Below the pieces are notes generated by a model that worked only from the letters and a program-made list of their open reading frames with translations, was not told where the DNA came from and ran no database searches. Both the position numbers and the translations under genes were made by a program. From positions 186,001 to 250,000 of the forward strand of contig NZ_JAPNTZ010000009.1 in NCBI RefSeq assembly GCF_026626335.1: 64,000 bases of DNA, in the 5' to 3' direction. Origin of the DNA: Paractinoplanes pyxinae (GTDB lineage: Bacteria; Actinomycetota; Actinomycetes; Mycobacteriales; Micromonosporaceae). The number at the start of each line of letters is the position of its first letter. The first letter of the stretch is position 1. Positions 27,846-35,985 of the stretch are shown here, piece after piece.

Positions 27846-28645
27846 CTGGCGTCGACCAAACCACACCCGACCCGGCACGCCGCTACAACGTGCTGCTGGG
27901 CGGCAAAGACAACTTCGCCGCCGACCGTGAATCGGCCGCGGCCATTCAGAAAGAATTTTCCAGCGTCGCGGTTGCCGCACGGGAGAACCGAGCGTTCATG
28001 CTCCGCGCCGTGCACCACCTGGCCGCCGACCGCGGTATCCGCCAGTTCCTCGACATCGGCGTCGGCATGCCCATGGCGACGAATCTGCACGAAGTCGCCC
28101 AGCGGGTCGACCCGGCCTGCCGCATCCTCTACGTCGACCACGAGCCGATGGTCGCCGCTCACGCCCGCGCCCTGCTCACCAGCACGCCTGAGGGGAAGGT
28201 CGCTTTCGCCGAAGCCGACCTTCGCGACCCGGACACCATCCTCGACCACGCCCGCACCGGCGACACCCTCGACATGAACCAGCCGATCGCGTTGGTGCTG
28301 GCCGCGGTCCTGCACTTCTGCACCGACCAGGACGACCCCTACGCCGCCGTGCGCACTCTCGTCGACGCCCTGCCGTCCGGCAGCTACCTGGTCATATCCC
28401 ACGCCACCTTCGATCCGCTGCCCGACGACGTCCGCGCGAGCCTGACCGCGCTCGCCGCCCCCGGCGCCGGCCACGGACCGTTTCAGGCCCGGACCCGCGC
28501 CCAGGTCGCCACATTCTTCGACGGCTTGGACATCGAGGAGCCCGGCATCGTATCCACCGTCGACTGGCATCCGAACCGAGAGCCGCGCGCAGAAGGCGAA
28601 CCGCACCACGCGATCTGCTACGCAGCCATCGGTAAACGTCCGTAA
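27842..28645 (+). CDS. DUF574 S-adenosylmethionine-dependent methyltransferase
   Basis: 267 residues from ATG 27842. The family hallmark NVLLGGKDNFAADRE is followed by FMLRAVHHLAADRGIRQFLD and the SAM-binding loop DIGVGMPMATNLHEVA. YVDHEPMVAAHARALL carries the acidic residue that would hold the ribose, and VLAAVLHFC matches the post-loop strand. DUF574 proteins are widespread in actinomycetes, often beside regulators, and their substrates are mostly unknown. In this operon it may methylate the amine or its derivative. That role is inferred from position only. Confidence 0.9.
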   Translation: MTGVDQTTPDPARRYNVLLGGKDNFAADRESAAAIQKEFSSVAVAARENRAFMLRAVHHLAADRGIRQFLDIGVGMPMATNLHEVAQRVDPACRILYVDHEPMVAAHARALLTSTPEGKVAFAEADLRDPDTILDHARTGDTLDMNQPIALVLAAVLHFCTDQDDPYAAVRTLVDALPSGSYLVISHATFDPLPDDVRASLTALAAPGAGHGPFQARTRAQVATFFDGLDIEEPGIVSTVDWHPNREPRAEGEPHHAICYAAIGKRP

Positions 28646-28831
28646 CGCCAGCTGACTCAACCAGGAGTTGTTCTGGTCCACCGCTGACGCGGGGTGCCAG
28701 CGCCCTCACCCCGAAGCCCCGCGCCGCGACAGTCGCCGTCGCCACGGCGACCGGTAGCCCAGTGCGCGGATGAACGGACGCACCACCATGGCCCGCCCCC
28801 TACCTGGTTCTGAAGGGACCCCTGTACCGCG

Positions 28832-29482
28832 ATGCCTGCCAGCGTGAGCCTGCACAACGCCACCTTCGCCGACCTGCCGGACGCTGCCCGGCTCCTCATC
28901 AAGGCGTTCTCGACCGGCCCGATCATCGAATGGGCCGAACCCGACCCCACCGCCCGGGTCGGCCTGCTCGAGCCGTGCTTCACCGCGATGCTGAACCACC
29001 CCTACAGCCTGACCCGCCTCGCTCATCTCGACGGACGGATCGTTGGGGCGGCGTTGTGGATCCCTGAACCCACCCCGAGTGTGGACCTCGACGAACTCGC
29101 CGCCGACCTGCCACCCGGCACCGCCGTCAACCGGCCCGCCCTGCTCGAGAAAACCGCCGCCCAGCAACGCCCCCACGGCATCTACCACCACCTGGCCTAC
29201 CTGGCCGTCGACCCGCACCACCGCCAGCACCAGATCGGCAGCTACCTGCTGTCGGACTACCTCACCCAGCTCACCACCAACGGCATACCGGCCTACCTGG
29301 AGGCCAGCAACCTGCGTAACCGGGCCCTCTACCAGCGGCACGGATTCACCGACCTCGGCCAGCCGCTGACCGTCGACGACAGCCCCCCGATCTGGGCGAT
29401 GTGGCACCCCGCCGAACGCAGCCCGGCGCAGGCACCCCCGCCGGCCCTCGGCCCGAGTTACGAGCGGGCGCCGCAGCCGTGA
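28832..29482 (+). CDS. GNAT-family N-acetyltransferase (paralogue of 20209-20820)
   Basis: 216 residues from ATG 28832 with AAGGGA upstream. Core motifs: HHLAYLAVDPHHRQHQIGSY, where the acetyl-CoA loop has the less usual Q-x-x-x-x-IGS instead of R-GxGx, and AYLEASNLRNRALYQRHGFT. The loop variation may reduce acetyl-CoA affinity or reflect another acyl donor. Separated from the methyltransferase by 187 bases without a gene, it restarts the coupled string: its stop overlaps the following 35-codon ORF (GTGA). Confidence 0.85.
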   Translation: MPASVSLHNATFADLPDAARLLIKAFSTGPIIEWAEPDPTARVGLLEPCFTAMLNHPYSLTRLAHLDGRIVGAALWIPEPTPSVDLDELAADLPPGTAVNRPALLEKTAAQQRPHGIYHHLAYLAVDPHHRQHQIGSYLLSDYLTQLTTNGIPAYLEASNLRNRALYQRHGFTDLGQPLTVDDSPPIWAMWHPAERSPAQAPPPALGPSYERAPQP

Positions 29483-29586
29483 CCACCCAACCGCTAACCT
29501 CCGCCCCGAAACAGCGCACCGCTGGGGCGGCCGTCGTTTCGGCCGGGCGGCCGACGACCGGCCCGGTCCTCGGGGGCCGGCCGTGA
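29479..29586 (+). CDS. Tiny coupled ORF, 35 codons
   Basis: GTG 29479 overlaps the GNAT stop (GTGA), and its stop overlaps GTG 29583 (GTGA). The peptide is Thr/Ala/Gly/Pro-rich and hydrophilic (VTTQPLTSAPKQRTAGAA at its start), with no signal or TM segment. Composition alone would not make it convincing. The double overlap and the similar small ORFs further on are the main support. Confidence 0.4.
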   Translation: MTTQPLTSAPKQRTAGAAVVSAGRPTTGPVLGGRP

Positions 29587-30236
29587 CCGGTACGCCACCA
29601 CCCGCCAGCAGGCGGGCCCTGTATGTGGTGTTCGCTGTCGCCGGCGGTGTGGCCGAGCTGGTCATTGCCGCGCTGGTGTCTGTCGCCGCCGCAGCTGAGA
29701 CCGAGAACGCTGGTGGGTGGCTCGTCGCCAACGGGGCGACCGTCGCCGTCGCACCCGCGCTGAGCGTGGCAGCAGCCGTCCTCGCACCACACCACCAACA
29801 GCGCAGCCTGACCCTGGCGCGCGCGGCTATCTGCTGGGCTCTGGCCCGTACTTGCGGGCTGCTCGCCGTCGTCTGGGTGCTGCTCATTCGTGCCGGTGGC
29901 GATACCACACCGGCATGGACCACCGGGGTGCTGCTGTTCGCCGCGGCCGCGCTAACCCTGACAGCAAGAGGCCAACGCCGCTACCTGCCGCCGGCCAAGC
30001 CTCACCCTCATGCTTGCTCGGCGTCGGCCGGCGAACAGACCAGCGCCGTGCCCGCCGCGGTACGGCACGGCTGGCCGCAAGCCCTGGGCCGGTGGGCGAT
30101 CTGCATAGCGGTCGCGATGGCGCTGACCGCCACCTTGCAAAACCTGGGCGCTCCGGTAGTGATCCGCCTGATCGCGGCCAGCGCCGTGGGGGTCGCATGT
30201 TTCGCCGTCAGAGACATCCGCTGGACCCGGCGATGA
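29583..30236 (+). CDS. Small membrane protein, five to six spans
   Basis: 217 residues from GTG 29583. Hydrophobic stretches at about 15-38 (VVFAVAGGVAELVIAALVSV), 52-68, 85-103, 107-125 and in the C-terminal quarter around MALTATLQNLGAPVVIRLIA. No transporter signature. Its stop overlaps a 23-codon ORF. A second, shorter membrane protein follows, and the pair may form one complex in the membrane. Confidence 0.55.
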   Translation: MTGTPPPASRRALYVVFAVAGGVAELVIAALVSVAAAAETENAGGWLVANGATVAVAPALSVAAAVLAPHHQQRSLTLARAAICWALARTCGLLAVVWVLLIRAGGDTTPAWTTGVLLFAAAALTLTARGQRRYLPPAKPHPHACSASAGEQTSAVPAAVRHGWPQALGRWAICIAVAMALTATLQNLGAPVVIRLIAASAVGVACFAVRDIRWTRR

Positions 30237-30304
30237 ACGCCGACAACAGCCTTCCCATCCAGTGCGGTCCGCCCACGTGCCAGAGACGGGACGGCGTGGC
30301 ATGA
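30233..30304 (+). CDS. Tiny coupled ORF, 23 codons with two cysteines
   Basis: ATG 30233 overlaps the upstream stop and its stop overlaps ATG 30301 (both ATGA). The peptide has a compact core around IQCGPPTCQRRDG: two Cys four residues apart. That spacing could bind a metal, form a disulfide or be modified. The composition is not membrane-like. It may be a real micro-peptide or only a translational bridge. Confidence 0.4.
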   Translation: MNADNSLPIQCGPPTCQRRDGVA

Positions 30305-30750
30305 CGCCGCATTGGCGTCGGCGAGCAGCATGCTGCGCCGGCCTAGCCGTGCTCCTAATTGGCGCCGAAGTTGGCCTGGCGGTGATCTTCGCGACGGCCG
30401 TCACTCGCATCAACGGTCCGGGCGACCAAGCAGCGCTGACGTTGTGCGCCGCCAGTGCCGCCGCCGGCTGCGCGGTCGCCGCCGTGGTGTGCGCGGCCCT
30501 GGTCCTGGTGGCGGTGGGCCGCCCGTCCAGCGCCGCGGCTCGCTTGGGCACCGTGCTGGCCTGGACTCGGCTGCTGACCACGGCCACCGCCGTCGCGGTG
30601 ACCGTGCCGGCCGGGCACACGTCCGCCTTCGCCGTTCAGATCCACCTCTTGGCTGCGGCCGATGCGGCTCTCGGTGTGGGTCTAGCCCGGTCAGCCAGGA
30701 CGCTGCGAGCCCGCGCCGTATGGCAGCCGCGAGCGGAGTGTCACCGATGA
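30301..30750 (+). CDS. Small membrane protein, four spans
   Basis: 149 residues from ATG 30301. Hydrophobic stretches at about 10-32 (CCAGLAVLLIGAEVGLAVIF), 42-72, 82-102 and 105-125. Alanine-rich, with no binding motif seen. Coupled by ATGA to the 23-codon ORF before and the 22-codon ORF after it. It probably works with the 217-residue membrane protein. Confidence 0.55.
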   Translation: MTPHWRRRAACCAGLAVLLIGAEVGLAVIFATAVTRINGPGDQAALTLCAASAAAGCAVAAVVCAALVLVAVGRPSSAAARLGTVLAWTRLLTTATAVAVTVPAGHTSAFAVQIHLLAAADAALGVGLARSARTLRARAVWQPRAECHR

Positions 30751-30815
30751 CAACGGCCTCGTGGCGCGACCGGCCGGACGGCGGGTTCGTCATCGTCTGG
30801 CAAGGGCCGGCGTGA
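30747..30815 (+). CDS. Tiny coupled ORF, 22 codons
   Basis: ATG 30747 overlaps the stop of the membrane protein (ATGA) and its TGA overlaps GTG 30812 (GTGA). The peptide (WRDRPDGGFVIVWQGPA after MTTAS) has a polar start and a short hydrophobic, aromatic end. This is the most protein-like of the tiny ORFs in the operon. A precursor peptide, small regulator or translational bridge are all possible. Confidence 0.45.
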   Translation: MTTASWRDRPDGGFVIVWQGPA

Positions 30816-31909
30816 GCTCTGCAAAGACCGAGTACGGCCCGCTGGACCACAGCCGTGCTGGCAGCTACCCGCCGACGGCGTCGCGCAGCGCCCAGGCCTT
30901 CGACCGGCGGCAAAACCTGGCCCGACGACTCCTGCCGCTGCTGCCCACCGACGATCAGACGCCGATCTCGACCACCGATCTCGGCCGGCGTCTCGGCCTG
31001 ACCGGACGCGACCGTGACCAGCTGCTGTGGCCGATCCTGGACCGGCTCACCCACGCCGGACTGACCCGCCGCACCCGCCGCGGACGATCCTGCTCGTGGT
31101 CACAAACTCCGCTGCTGACCGGCATCCTTACCGCCGCGCACCGCCCCGGCGAAACCACGCCCCGGCCCTGCGGTCTCACCGAAAACCTGCCCACCGAGAC
31201 CGTCGACGCCGCGGTCGCCACACTCGCCTGGTGCGGCCTGGCCGCCGCACCCACCACCGGGCAGACCTCAGCCAGCCGAGTCCAGCCCTACCTGGACACC
31301 ACACCGGCATCGCCGCCACCCGCTCAGCTCTCCGCCCTGGCCGGACCCCCCACGGTCCGCGCCGTCGCGGTCATCGGCAGCCATCCCGGCTCACGGACCC
31401 GGGCACTGGCCGGCGCGGCCCTCGATGCCCTGACCGCCTCCGGAGTTCTTCAGCTTGCCGGCCCGCCGGTCATCATCGAGCTCGGCGCCACCTGCCCGGT
31501 TGCCGCCTGCACCTGCTGCCGGCACCGGCCACGACACCCCGACCCGTTCGCGGCAGTGCAGTCAGCACAACTGCTGATCGCCGCCACACCATCACAACTA
31601 GGCACCGTCTCCGGACTGCTCAAACTATTCCTCGACCAGATCAGACCGGGCGGCCTGACCGGCATCGTCGCCGTCGCCGCCGCGCTCGAAACCAGCCGCG
31701 GACACCACACCACCACCGCAACCACCCTCAACCAGCTCCTCGGGCACCTCGGCGCGGTCACCCCCGCCCCACCCCTGGTCGTGCACGGACCCGTAGACCC
31801 CCAACCCGACGCCGCCCGCTGGGCGGCACAACACGCCAGGCGCATACAAGCCGGCCTCCCGACAACGCCGCCGCACCACCACGAACCCCCGTCGGCTCAC
31901 GCGCGATGA
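30812..31909 (+). CDS. Winged-helix domain fused to an FMN-reductase-like domain
   Basis: 365 residues from GTG 30812. Residues about 40-115 look like a winged helix (STTDLGRRLGLTGRDRDQLL, THAGLTRRTRRGRSC), with a second helical piece around TVDAAVATLAWCGL. From about residue 180 a flavodoxin-like NADPH-dependent FMN reductase begins: VAVIGSHPGSRTRALAGAAL (phosphate loop), LLIAATPSQLGTVSGLLKLF (helix after the flavin strand) and GIVAVAAALETSRGHH. A cysteine group (CPVAACTCC) lies between the two motifs and could sense redox state or hold metal. DNA-binding plus flavin domain suggests a redox-responsive regulator, or an oxidoreductase with a targeting domain. Confidence 0.65.
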   Translation: MSSAKTEYGPLDHSRAGSYPPTASRSAQAFDRRQNLARRLLPLLPTDDQTPISTTDLGRRLGLTGRDRDQLLWPILDRLTHAGLTRRTRRGRSCSWSQTPLLTGILTAAHRPGETTPRPCGLTENLPTETVDAAVATLAWCGLAAAPTTGQTSASRVQPYLDTTPASPPPAQLSALAGPPTVRAVAVIGSHPGSRTRALAGAALDALTASGVLQLAGPPVIIELGATCPVAACTCCRHRPRHPDPFAAVQSAQLLIAATPSQLGTVSGLLKLFLDQIRPGGLTGIVAVAAALETSRGHHTTTATTLNQLLGHLGAVTPAPPLVVHGPVDPQPDAARWAAQHARRIQAGLPTTPPHHHEPPSAHAR

Positions 31910-31962
31910 GCACGCCTTCGGCATCCGTGCCGCTTGCTGCAGCTACGAAGGCGAGCCCATGA
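31906..31962 (+). CDS. Tiny coupled ORF, 18 codons
   Basis: ATG 31906 overlaps the stop before it and its stop overlaps ATG 31959 (both ATGA). The peptide is Ser/Ala/Pro-rich (MSTPSASVPLAAATKASP). By itself it is unremarkable. It is listed because it continues the pattern of tiny ORFs joined by 4-base overlaps. Confidence 0.3.
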   Translation: MSTPSASVPLAAATKASP

Positions 31963-32227
31963 TCGGCCCGCCCCACCGCCGGAAATCCTCGCCGCCGCCA
32001 GCGCCGACTACGCAGCCACCCTGCCCGTCCTCGACGAGTTCGTCGGCAAGATCCGGGCGAGCTGGACGCGGGAAACACCCGAGATCCACGCCGTGGCAGA
32101 CGCCTGGCTCACCCTGCGCACCCAGCAGGCCCAACCCGCTACGTGGCTGGTAGCCGCCATCGCACTCGTGCAACTCGCCCAGACGCCACCCCGCGTACCC
32201 TCCACCACACCGGCCGACGGACCGTAG
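31959..32227 (+). pseudogene. Small helical protein, one-base frameshift near the start
   Basis: The ATG at 31959 overlaps the tiny ORF upstream. Adding one C to the CCCC at about 31971-31974 joins it to the frame PPEILAAASADYAATLPVLD, VGKIRASWTRETPEIHAVAD and LTLRTQQAQPATWLVAAIAL, which ends at 32227. Corrected, it is about 89 residues, all helical. Without the correction the real frame would need a TTG start at 31934 overlapping the tiny ORF. Function unknown. It is the last gene before the integrase region. Confidence 0.5.
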
Positions 32228-32495
32228 ATCAGGGGTTGGAAGCAGCGAAGGTAGGCTCGGCGGGGCCGGGAGTCGGCGTTGTACATCGCCATCTACGTCG
32301 CGGGCAGCTGCTGCCCAACCGCCCGCAACTGCGCGGCCCGGCTCGACATCGCTGTCGCAGGGCAACAGCTCGTCGAAAACGCCGACCGCGAGCAGCTCTC
32401 GTCGCAGGCCCGGCAGCTGCCGAGACACCGTAGGGTCCGCAGCCCCCGGAGGCATTCGACCGCTACCTCGGCCGCCGACCGTCGCGAGTGCGGGG
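32228..32495. other. Intergenic; candidate attachment-site region of the integrative element
   Basis: The 268-base gap between the end of the region-3 operon and the integrase stop is where an attL/attR core normally lies for elements with the integrase gene at one edge. No tRNA gene or obvious tRNA 3-prime end was seen. A plus-strand frame (32279-32524) is open but overlaps the integrase end and lacks a good start. Confidence 0.35.
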
Positions 32496-33962
32496 TCAGG
32501 CCGCCTTGTCGCTGCGAGGGATGAGGTCGGCTGCGGCATCGGCGTGTTCGCGTTGCAGCTCGAGCACGACGGAGGTGTAGAGGTCCGAGGTGACGCTTTG
32601 GCGGGAGTGGCCGAGGACCGCCTGGACCTCTTTCATGTCGGCGCCGCCGCCGCGCAGGAAGGTCGCGGCGCAGTGACGCAGGTCGTGCAGCCGGATCGGG
32701 GGTAGGCCGCTGGCGGCGACGAGTTTGTCGAACCGGTCGCTGATGGTTTGCGGGTGCCACGGGTGGCCGTCGGGTCGGACGAAGTAGTAATTGGTGTCGG
32801 GCCATTGGTCGCCGCTGGCCTGCCGCCACCGCTCGCGCATGGCGATGTAGTCCTTCTGGGTGGCGACGGTCTTCGGCCCAAGGGCGACGGTGCGTTCCCC
32901 GGCTCGGCTTTTCACCTTTTTCTTGACCGGCTTGTAGCCGACCGGGGTGATCTGGTCGATGACCGTCAAGGTGGCGTCGTCGAGGTCGACATCCCAGTCG
33001 GACAGGCCGCAGCACTCACCGCGACGCAGACCACGGTGCATGATCAGCTCGAACATCGGATAGAGGACGGCGTCGTGGCGCGCTGTGAAGTCGAGGAACT
33101 GTCCGGCTTCCTGCGGCCGCCACACCATCACCGGGCTGGGTCGCTCGCCGGTGGCCTTCCACTTCTCGATCGCTTTCAGCGTCCAGACGCGCGGCGGTGC
33201 CGAGTCCTCCGGGTCGAGTTCGACCCCGAGGGCCGGGTTGAACGGGATGAGCCGGCCAGGCAGTACGGCGTGGTTGAGCGCGACCCGCAGGGTGGCGAAC
33301 AGCCGTCGCATGCTGGTCGCGCTGCGTGGGCGGATGCCGCGATAGCGTGCCCGAACGACGGGATCCGGGCTGGCGCGGCCGTCGCGGATCTCGGTGTTAC
33401 GCGCCTCCAGCGCCAAGAACATGGCTTGGACGTGGCCGATCCGGAGCTGCTGCAGTCCGATGTCGCCGAGGTGCGGGACGAGGTAGAGGCGGATGTCGTC
33501 GGCGTAGCCGCGCATCGTCTTCTCCGACAGCCCGCGCCGTCCGGCCAGCCAATCGTTGAGGTACTGGCCGGTGGTGACCTCGATCGAGGCGGGCATTCCG
33601 GCGCGGACTCGGGCGGCGACGTCGTCGCGGCTGGGTAGCGGGTCGCCGCTTGTGCAGGCGTGCAGCATGTCGCCGATCTGCACGGCCACGACGGTGTCGC
33701 CTGCGGCGAGGTCGAGCAGCGACCGGACGTGGTCGAGTTCGGCGCGTGCGTCGTCCTTGCCGGCGAAGCCGCTACGCCGCATCGGGGCGCGGCGTTTCGT
33801 GCCGGCGGCCGTGGGCAGCTCGATCTGGTACCCCCAGGTGCCGTGGGTGGTGCTCCACGCCCCACCGGGGCGGCGCAGCTTCGGGCACTTGTTGTTGAGT
33901 CGTTTCCCGGTGGCGGGATCTTTGCAGGTGCACCGCTTGGTGACGGATCCTTCGCTGCTCAC
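32496..33962 (-). CDS. int: Tyrosine-recombinase integrase
   Basis: 488 residues from GTG 33962 (AAGGAG nearby). N-terminus: an arm-binding-type Cys-rich start (KRCTCKDPATGKR). The middle SAM-like core-binding domain contains TTGQYLNDWLAGRRGLSE. The catalytic domain shows Arg in IMHRGLRRGECCGL, His426-x-x-Arg429 in HDLRHCAATF, His452 in LGHSRQSV and the nucleophile Tyr462 in SDLYTSV. It catalyses insertion and excision of the element. The start overlaps the excisionase-like gene by four bases, so the two proteins are made together. Frame intact. Confidence 0.93.
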   Translation of the reverse strand: MSSEGSVTKRCTCKDPATGKRLNNKCPKLRRPGGAWSTTHGTWGYQIELPTAAGTKRRAPMRRSGFAGKDDARAELDHVRSLLDLAAGDTVVAVQIGDMLHACTSGDPLPSRDDVAARVRAGMPASIEVTTGQYLNDWLAGRRGLSEKTMRGYADDIRLYLVPHLGDIGLQQLRIGHVQAMFLALEARNTEIRDGRASPDPVVRARYRGIRPRSATSMRRLFATLRVALNHAVLPGRLIPFNPALGVELDPEDSAPPRVWTLKAIEKWKATGERPSPVMVWRPQEAGQFLDFTARHDAVLYPMFELIMHRGLRRGECCGLSDWDVDLDDATLTVIDQITPVGYKPVKKKVKSRAGERTVALGPKTVATQKDYIAMRERWRQASGDQWPDTNYYFVRPDGHPWHPQTISDRFDKLVAASGLPPIRLHDLRHCAATFLRGGGADMKEVQAVLGHSRQSVTSDLYTSVVLELQREHADAAADLIPRSDKAA

Positions 33963-34306
33963 GTTTCTCCTTGTTCCGATGGCGGTTCGCCAGGCGTTAC
34001 GACGCATCTGATTGCGTCGTGGTGATCCACGCTTGGGTTCGCGGGGGTGGTCAAGTCGTGGCGGTCGGGGGGTATGCCGAGGGCGGTGAGGATGCCGGCG
34101 ACGGGCACCCGGAAGCGGGCACCGACCGCGATGACCGGTGCCGGGAACACGCCGGCGCGGGCGAGGTCGTAGGCCTGGGCGCGGCCGATGCCGAAGATGC
34201 GTCCGGCCGTGGGCAGGTCGGTGATGACGCCGAGGGCGCGGATCTGCTCCTCGGTCCACACCGGACCGCTGCCGGTGTCGTCGGTGGGATGCGGGTCCGG
34301 CGTCAC
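33959..34306 (-). CDS. Excisionase-like winged-helix protein
   Basis: 115 residues from GTG 34306. Central helix-turn-helix: LPTAGRIFGIGRAQAYDLAR, then the wing AGVFPAPVIAVGARFRVPVA, a typical MerR-like excisionase pattern. GTGA overlaps with the upstream gene and the integrase. It presumably shapes the DNA for excision and may also repress the operon. The assignment rests on fold pattern and position. Confidence 0.78.
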   Translation of the reverse strand: MTPDPHPTDDTGSGPVWTEEQIRALGVITDLPTAGRIFGIGRAQAYDLARAGVFPAPVIAVGARFRVPVAGILTALGIPPDRHDLTTPANPSVDHHDAIRCVVTPGEPPSEQGET

Positions 34307-34992
34307 TGCTGGGCAGCCTCTGCCGGGCGGCGGGCCGCTGGTGCGGTGCCGGGTTCGGGTGAACCGGCCGCGGTGGTGTCGGGCGGGTCGTCGAGGCCGG
34401 TGAAGCGGTGCGCGCCGAGCTGGCGCATCCGCGACGGTTGGGCGTCGACGCCGGTGAGCCGGTCGAGTTCGGCGGCCAGCCGGGCTATGGCGCCGGCGTA
34501 CGCGGCGGTGGCGGTGTCGGCGCTCACCATGGTCGCGAGCTGGGCGTCGGCGCTGATCTGATAGATCCCGCCGACGGGATAGCCGGGACAGGCCTCAGTC
34601 CGGCGGTAGGTCACGCCGCTCAACGATCGGCGGGCGGGTTGATCGGTGGGTGCGGTGATCGCGCCCGGCTGGGTGAGGTAGCCGGTGCGCAGCCGGCCGA
34701 GCGCGGCGACGAGCTGACCGATGCCGGCTTGCACGGCGTACCGGTTGTTGGGTGCGGTGATCGTGACGCTGACCGGCACGCTGACGGCGACGGCCCACCG
34801 GTACGGCGAGACCTGCAGGCCGAGCCGGGCGAGCAGGTCGGCGCCGTCGCGCCGACCGAGTGCTCCTCGGGTGACGAGGGCGCGGATTTCCGCCCGGACG
34901 GCGTCGGCGGGGAGCGGGGTGTCGTCGCTGCGCGGGCGCAGCAGGGTCGCGAAGGGGCGGTGGTGCAGGGCGGACTCGACGGTCCTGGTCAT
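34303..34992 (-). CDS. Hypothetical protein of the integration module
   Basis: About 229 residues from ATG 34992 (GGAAGG upstream). The N-terminus contains TVESALHHRPFATLLRPRSD. The centre has beta strands (YRWAVAVSVPVSVTITAPN) and a helix around YAGAIARLAAELDRLTGVD. No family recognised. It ends in a GTGA overlap with the excisionase-like gene, forming a three-gene coupled unit. A regulatory or accessory role in integration is likely but unproven. Confidence 0.5.
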   Translation of the reverse strand: MTRTVESALHHRPFATLLRPRSDDTPLPADAVRAEIRALVTRGALGRRDGADLLARLGLQVSPYRWAVAVSVPVSVTITAPNNRYAVQAGIGQLVAALGRLRTGYLTQPGAITAPTDQPARRSLSGVTYRRTEACPGYPVGGIYQISADAQLATMVSADTATAAYAGAIARLAAELDRLTGVDAQPSRMRQLGAHRFTGLDDPPDTTAAGSPEPGTAPAARRPAEAAQQ

Positions 34993-35295
34993 GAGCATGC
35001 CTTCCGGGAACGAGAAAGCCGGGCGGACACCCCCAAGCGAAGGGGCGCCCGCCCGGCGGGCGGAGTGAGACAAGGCAGTATCAATGGCCGGCTAGATGCC
35101 GTGGCGGAGTGATCCCCGCCGATCGGTGCGGTCGATGCCGCGAGGTGCGTGGCGACGGAAACGGCCTGGTCGAAGTGGTGTGCCGGTGCACTTGATCTGT
35201 TCGGCGAGGTTGCGGTTCATGGTGTGGCACCGGTTCGGATCCGGTGCCGGCACGGGCACCGCACGTGCCGCGACGCCACCTGTCAAGGAGTAGGA

Positions 35296-35705
35296 ATGGG
35301 AGACGTGAACGCCGGTCGGCCACCGTCGGACGCCGACGAGCCGCCCGACGCGGCACCATCGATGGAGGCGGTCACCGTCGATGCGGAGGACGAACGGGCC
35401 GTGCCCGAGGCATTGGCCCGGCTGGTCGACACGGCCCGGGCCACGCTGCGGGTGATGGAGATCAACGCGATCTACCCTCCGGAGGTCGCGGTGACCGCGA
35501 TGGAACAGACCACGGGGGTGCTGCACCGGCTGGGCGGCCATATCGATCTGTATGTGGGTGACTTCTCCACCGCCGGAGGCCAGGCGATGGGCCGGCCCGT
35601 GACCTGCTCCGGCAGGTCTGCCTGGAACTCAGCGCCGCCCGCACCCACCTCGCGATCGACAACGAGTCATCACCGGTGACCGCGGCGGAGCCGGTCGGCG
35701 TGTAA
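35296..35705 (+). pseudogene. Small helical protein with one-base frameshift
   Basis: ATG 35296 has AAGGAG. Residues 1-90 read as an acidic start and a helix (ALARLVDTARATLRVMEINA, EVAVTAMEQTTGVLHRLGGH). At about 35588 the frame leaves coding character. Adding one G to the GGG of GATGGGCC gives ARDLLRQVCLELSAARTHLA and a stop at 35705. Corrected length is about 136 residues. It is transcribed opposite to the integrase unit and is the only plus-strand gene before the modification operon. Confidence 0.5.
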
Positions 35706-35985
35706 GCACACGGGAGGGTTCCGGCCGCGCCACCGGCCGAAGCCCTCCCGTCGTTCGCACCACCAAGCCGGGCCGCAGCGCACAGAACCCCCTTTGGTTT
35801 GAAGCGCTCGGCTGCTGTCGCGGCGGTGTCACTGGCGCGCTGTGCCGGTTCGACGACTCGCCCGTTCAGGGCGACTCCGGTCGCCGCCGTCGAATCGTGA
35901 TCGGGCGCCGCGGCCCGTATCAGCAGGCGGTTCTGGCGTTACCCCGTCGGTCGGTCGGCGATGATGTGTGTCAGGAACCGGCGGG

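Noticed and set aside
28646..28831. A promoter or terminator between the methyltransferase and the third GNAT
   Set aside because: No clear hairpin with a T run and no convincing promoter boxes. Recorded only as a gap.
32228..32495. A tRNA or tRNA fragment as integration site
   Set aside because: No cloverleaf-like pairing, T-loop or CCA-type end could be read on either strand.
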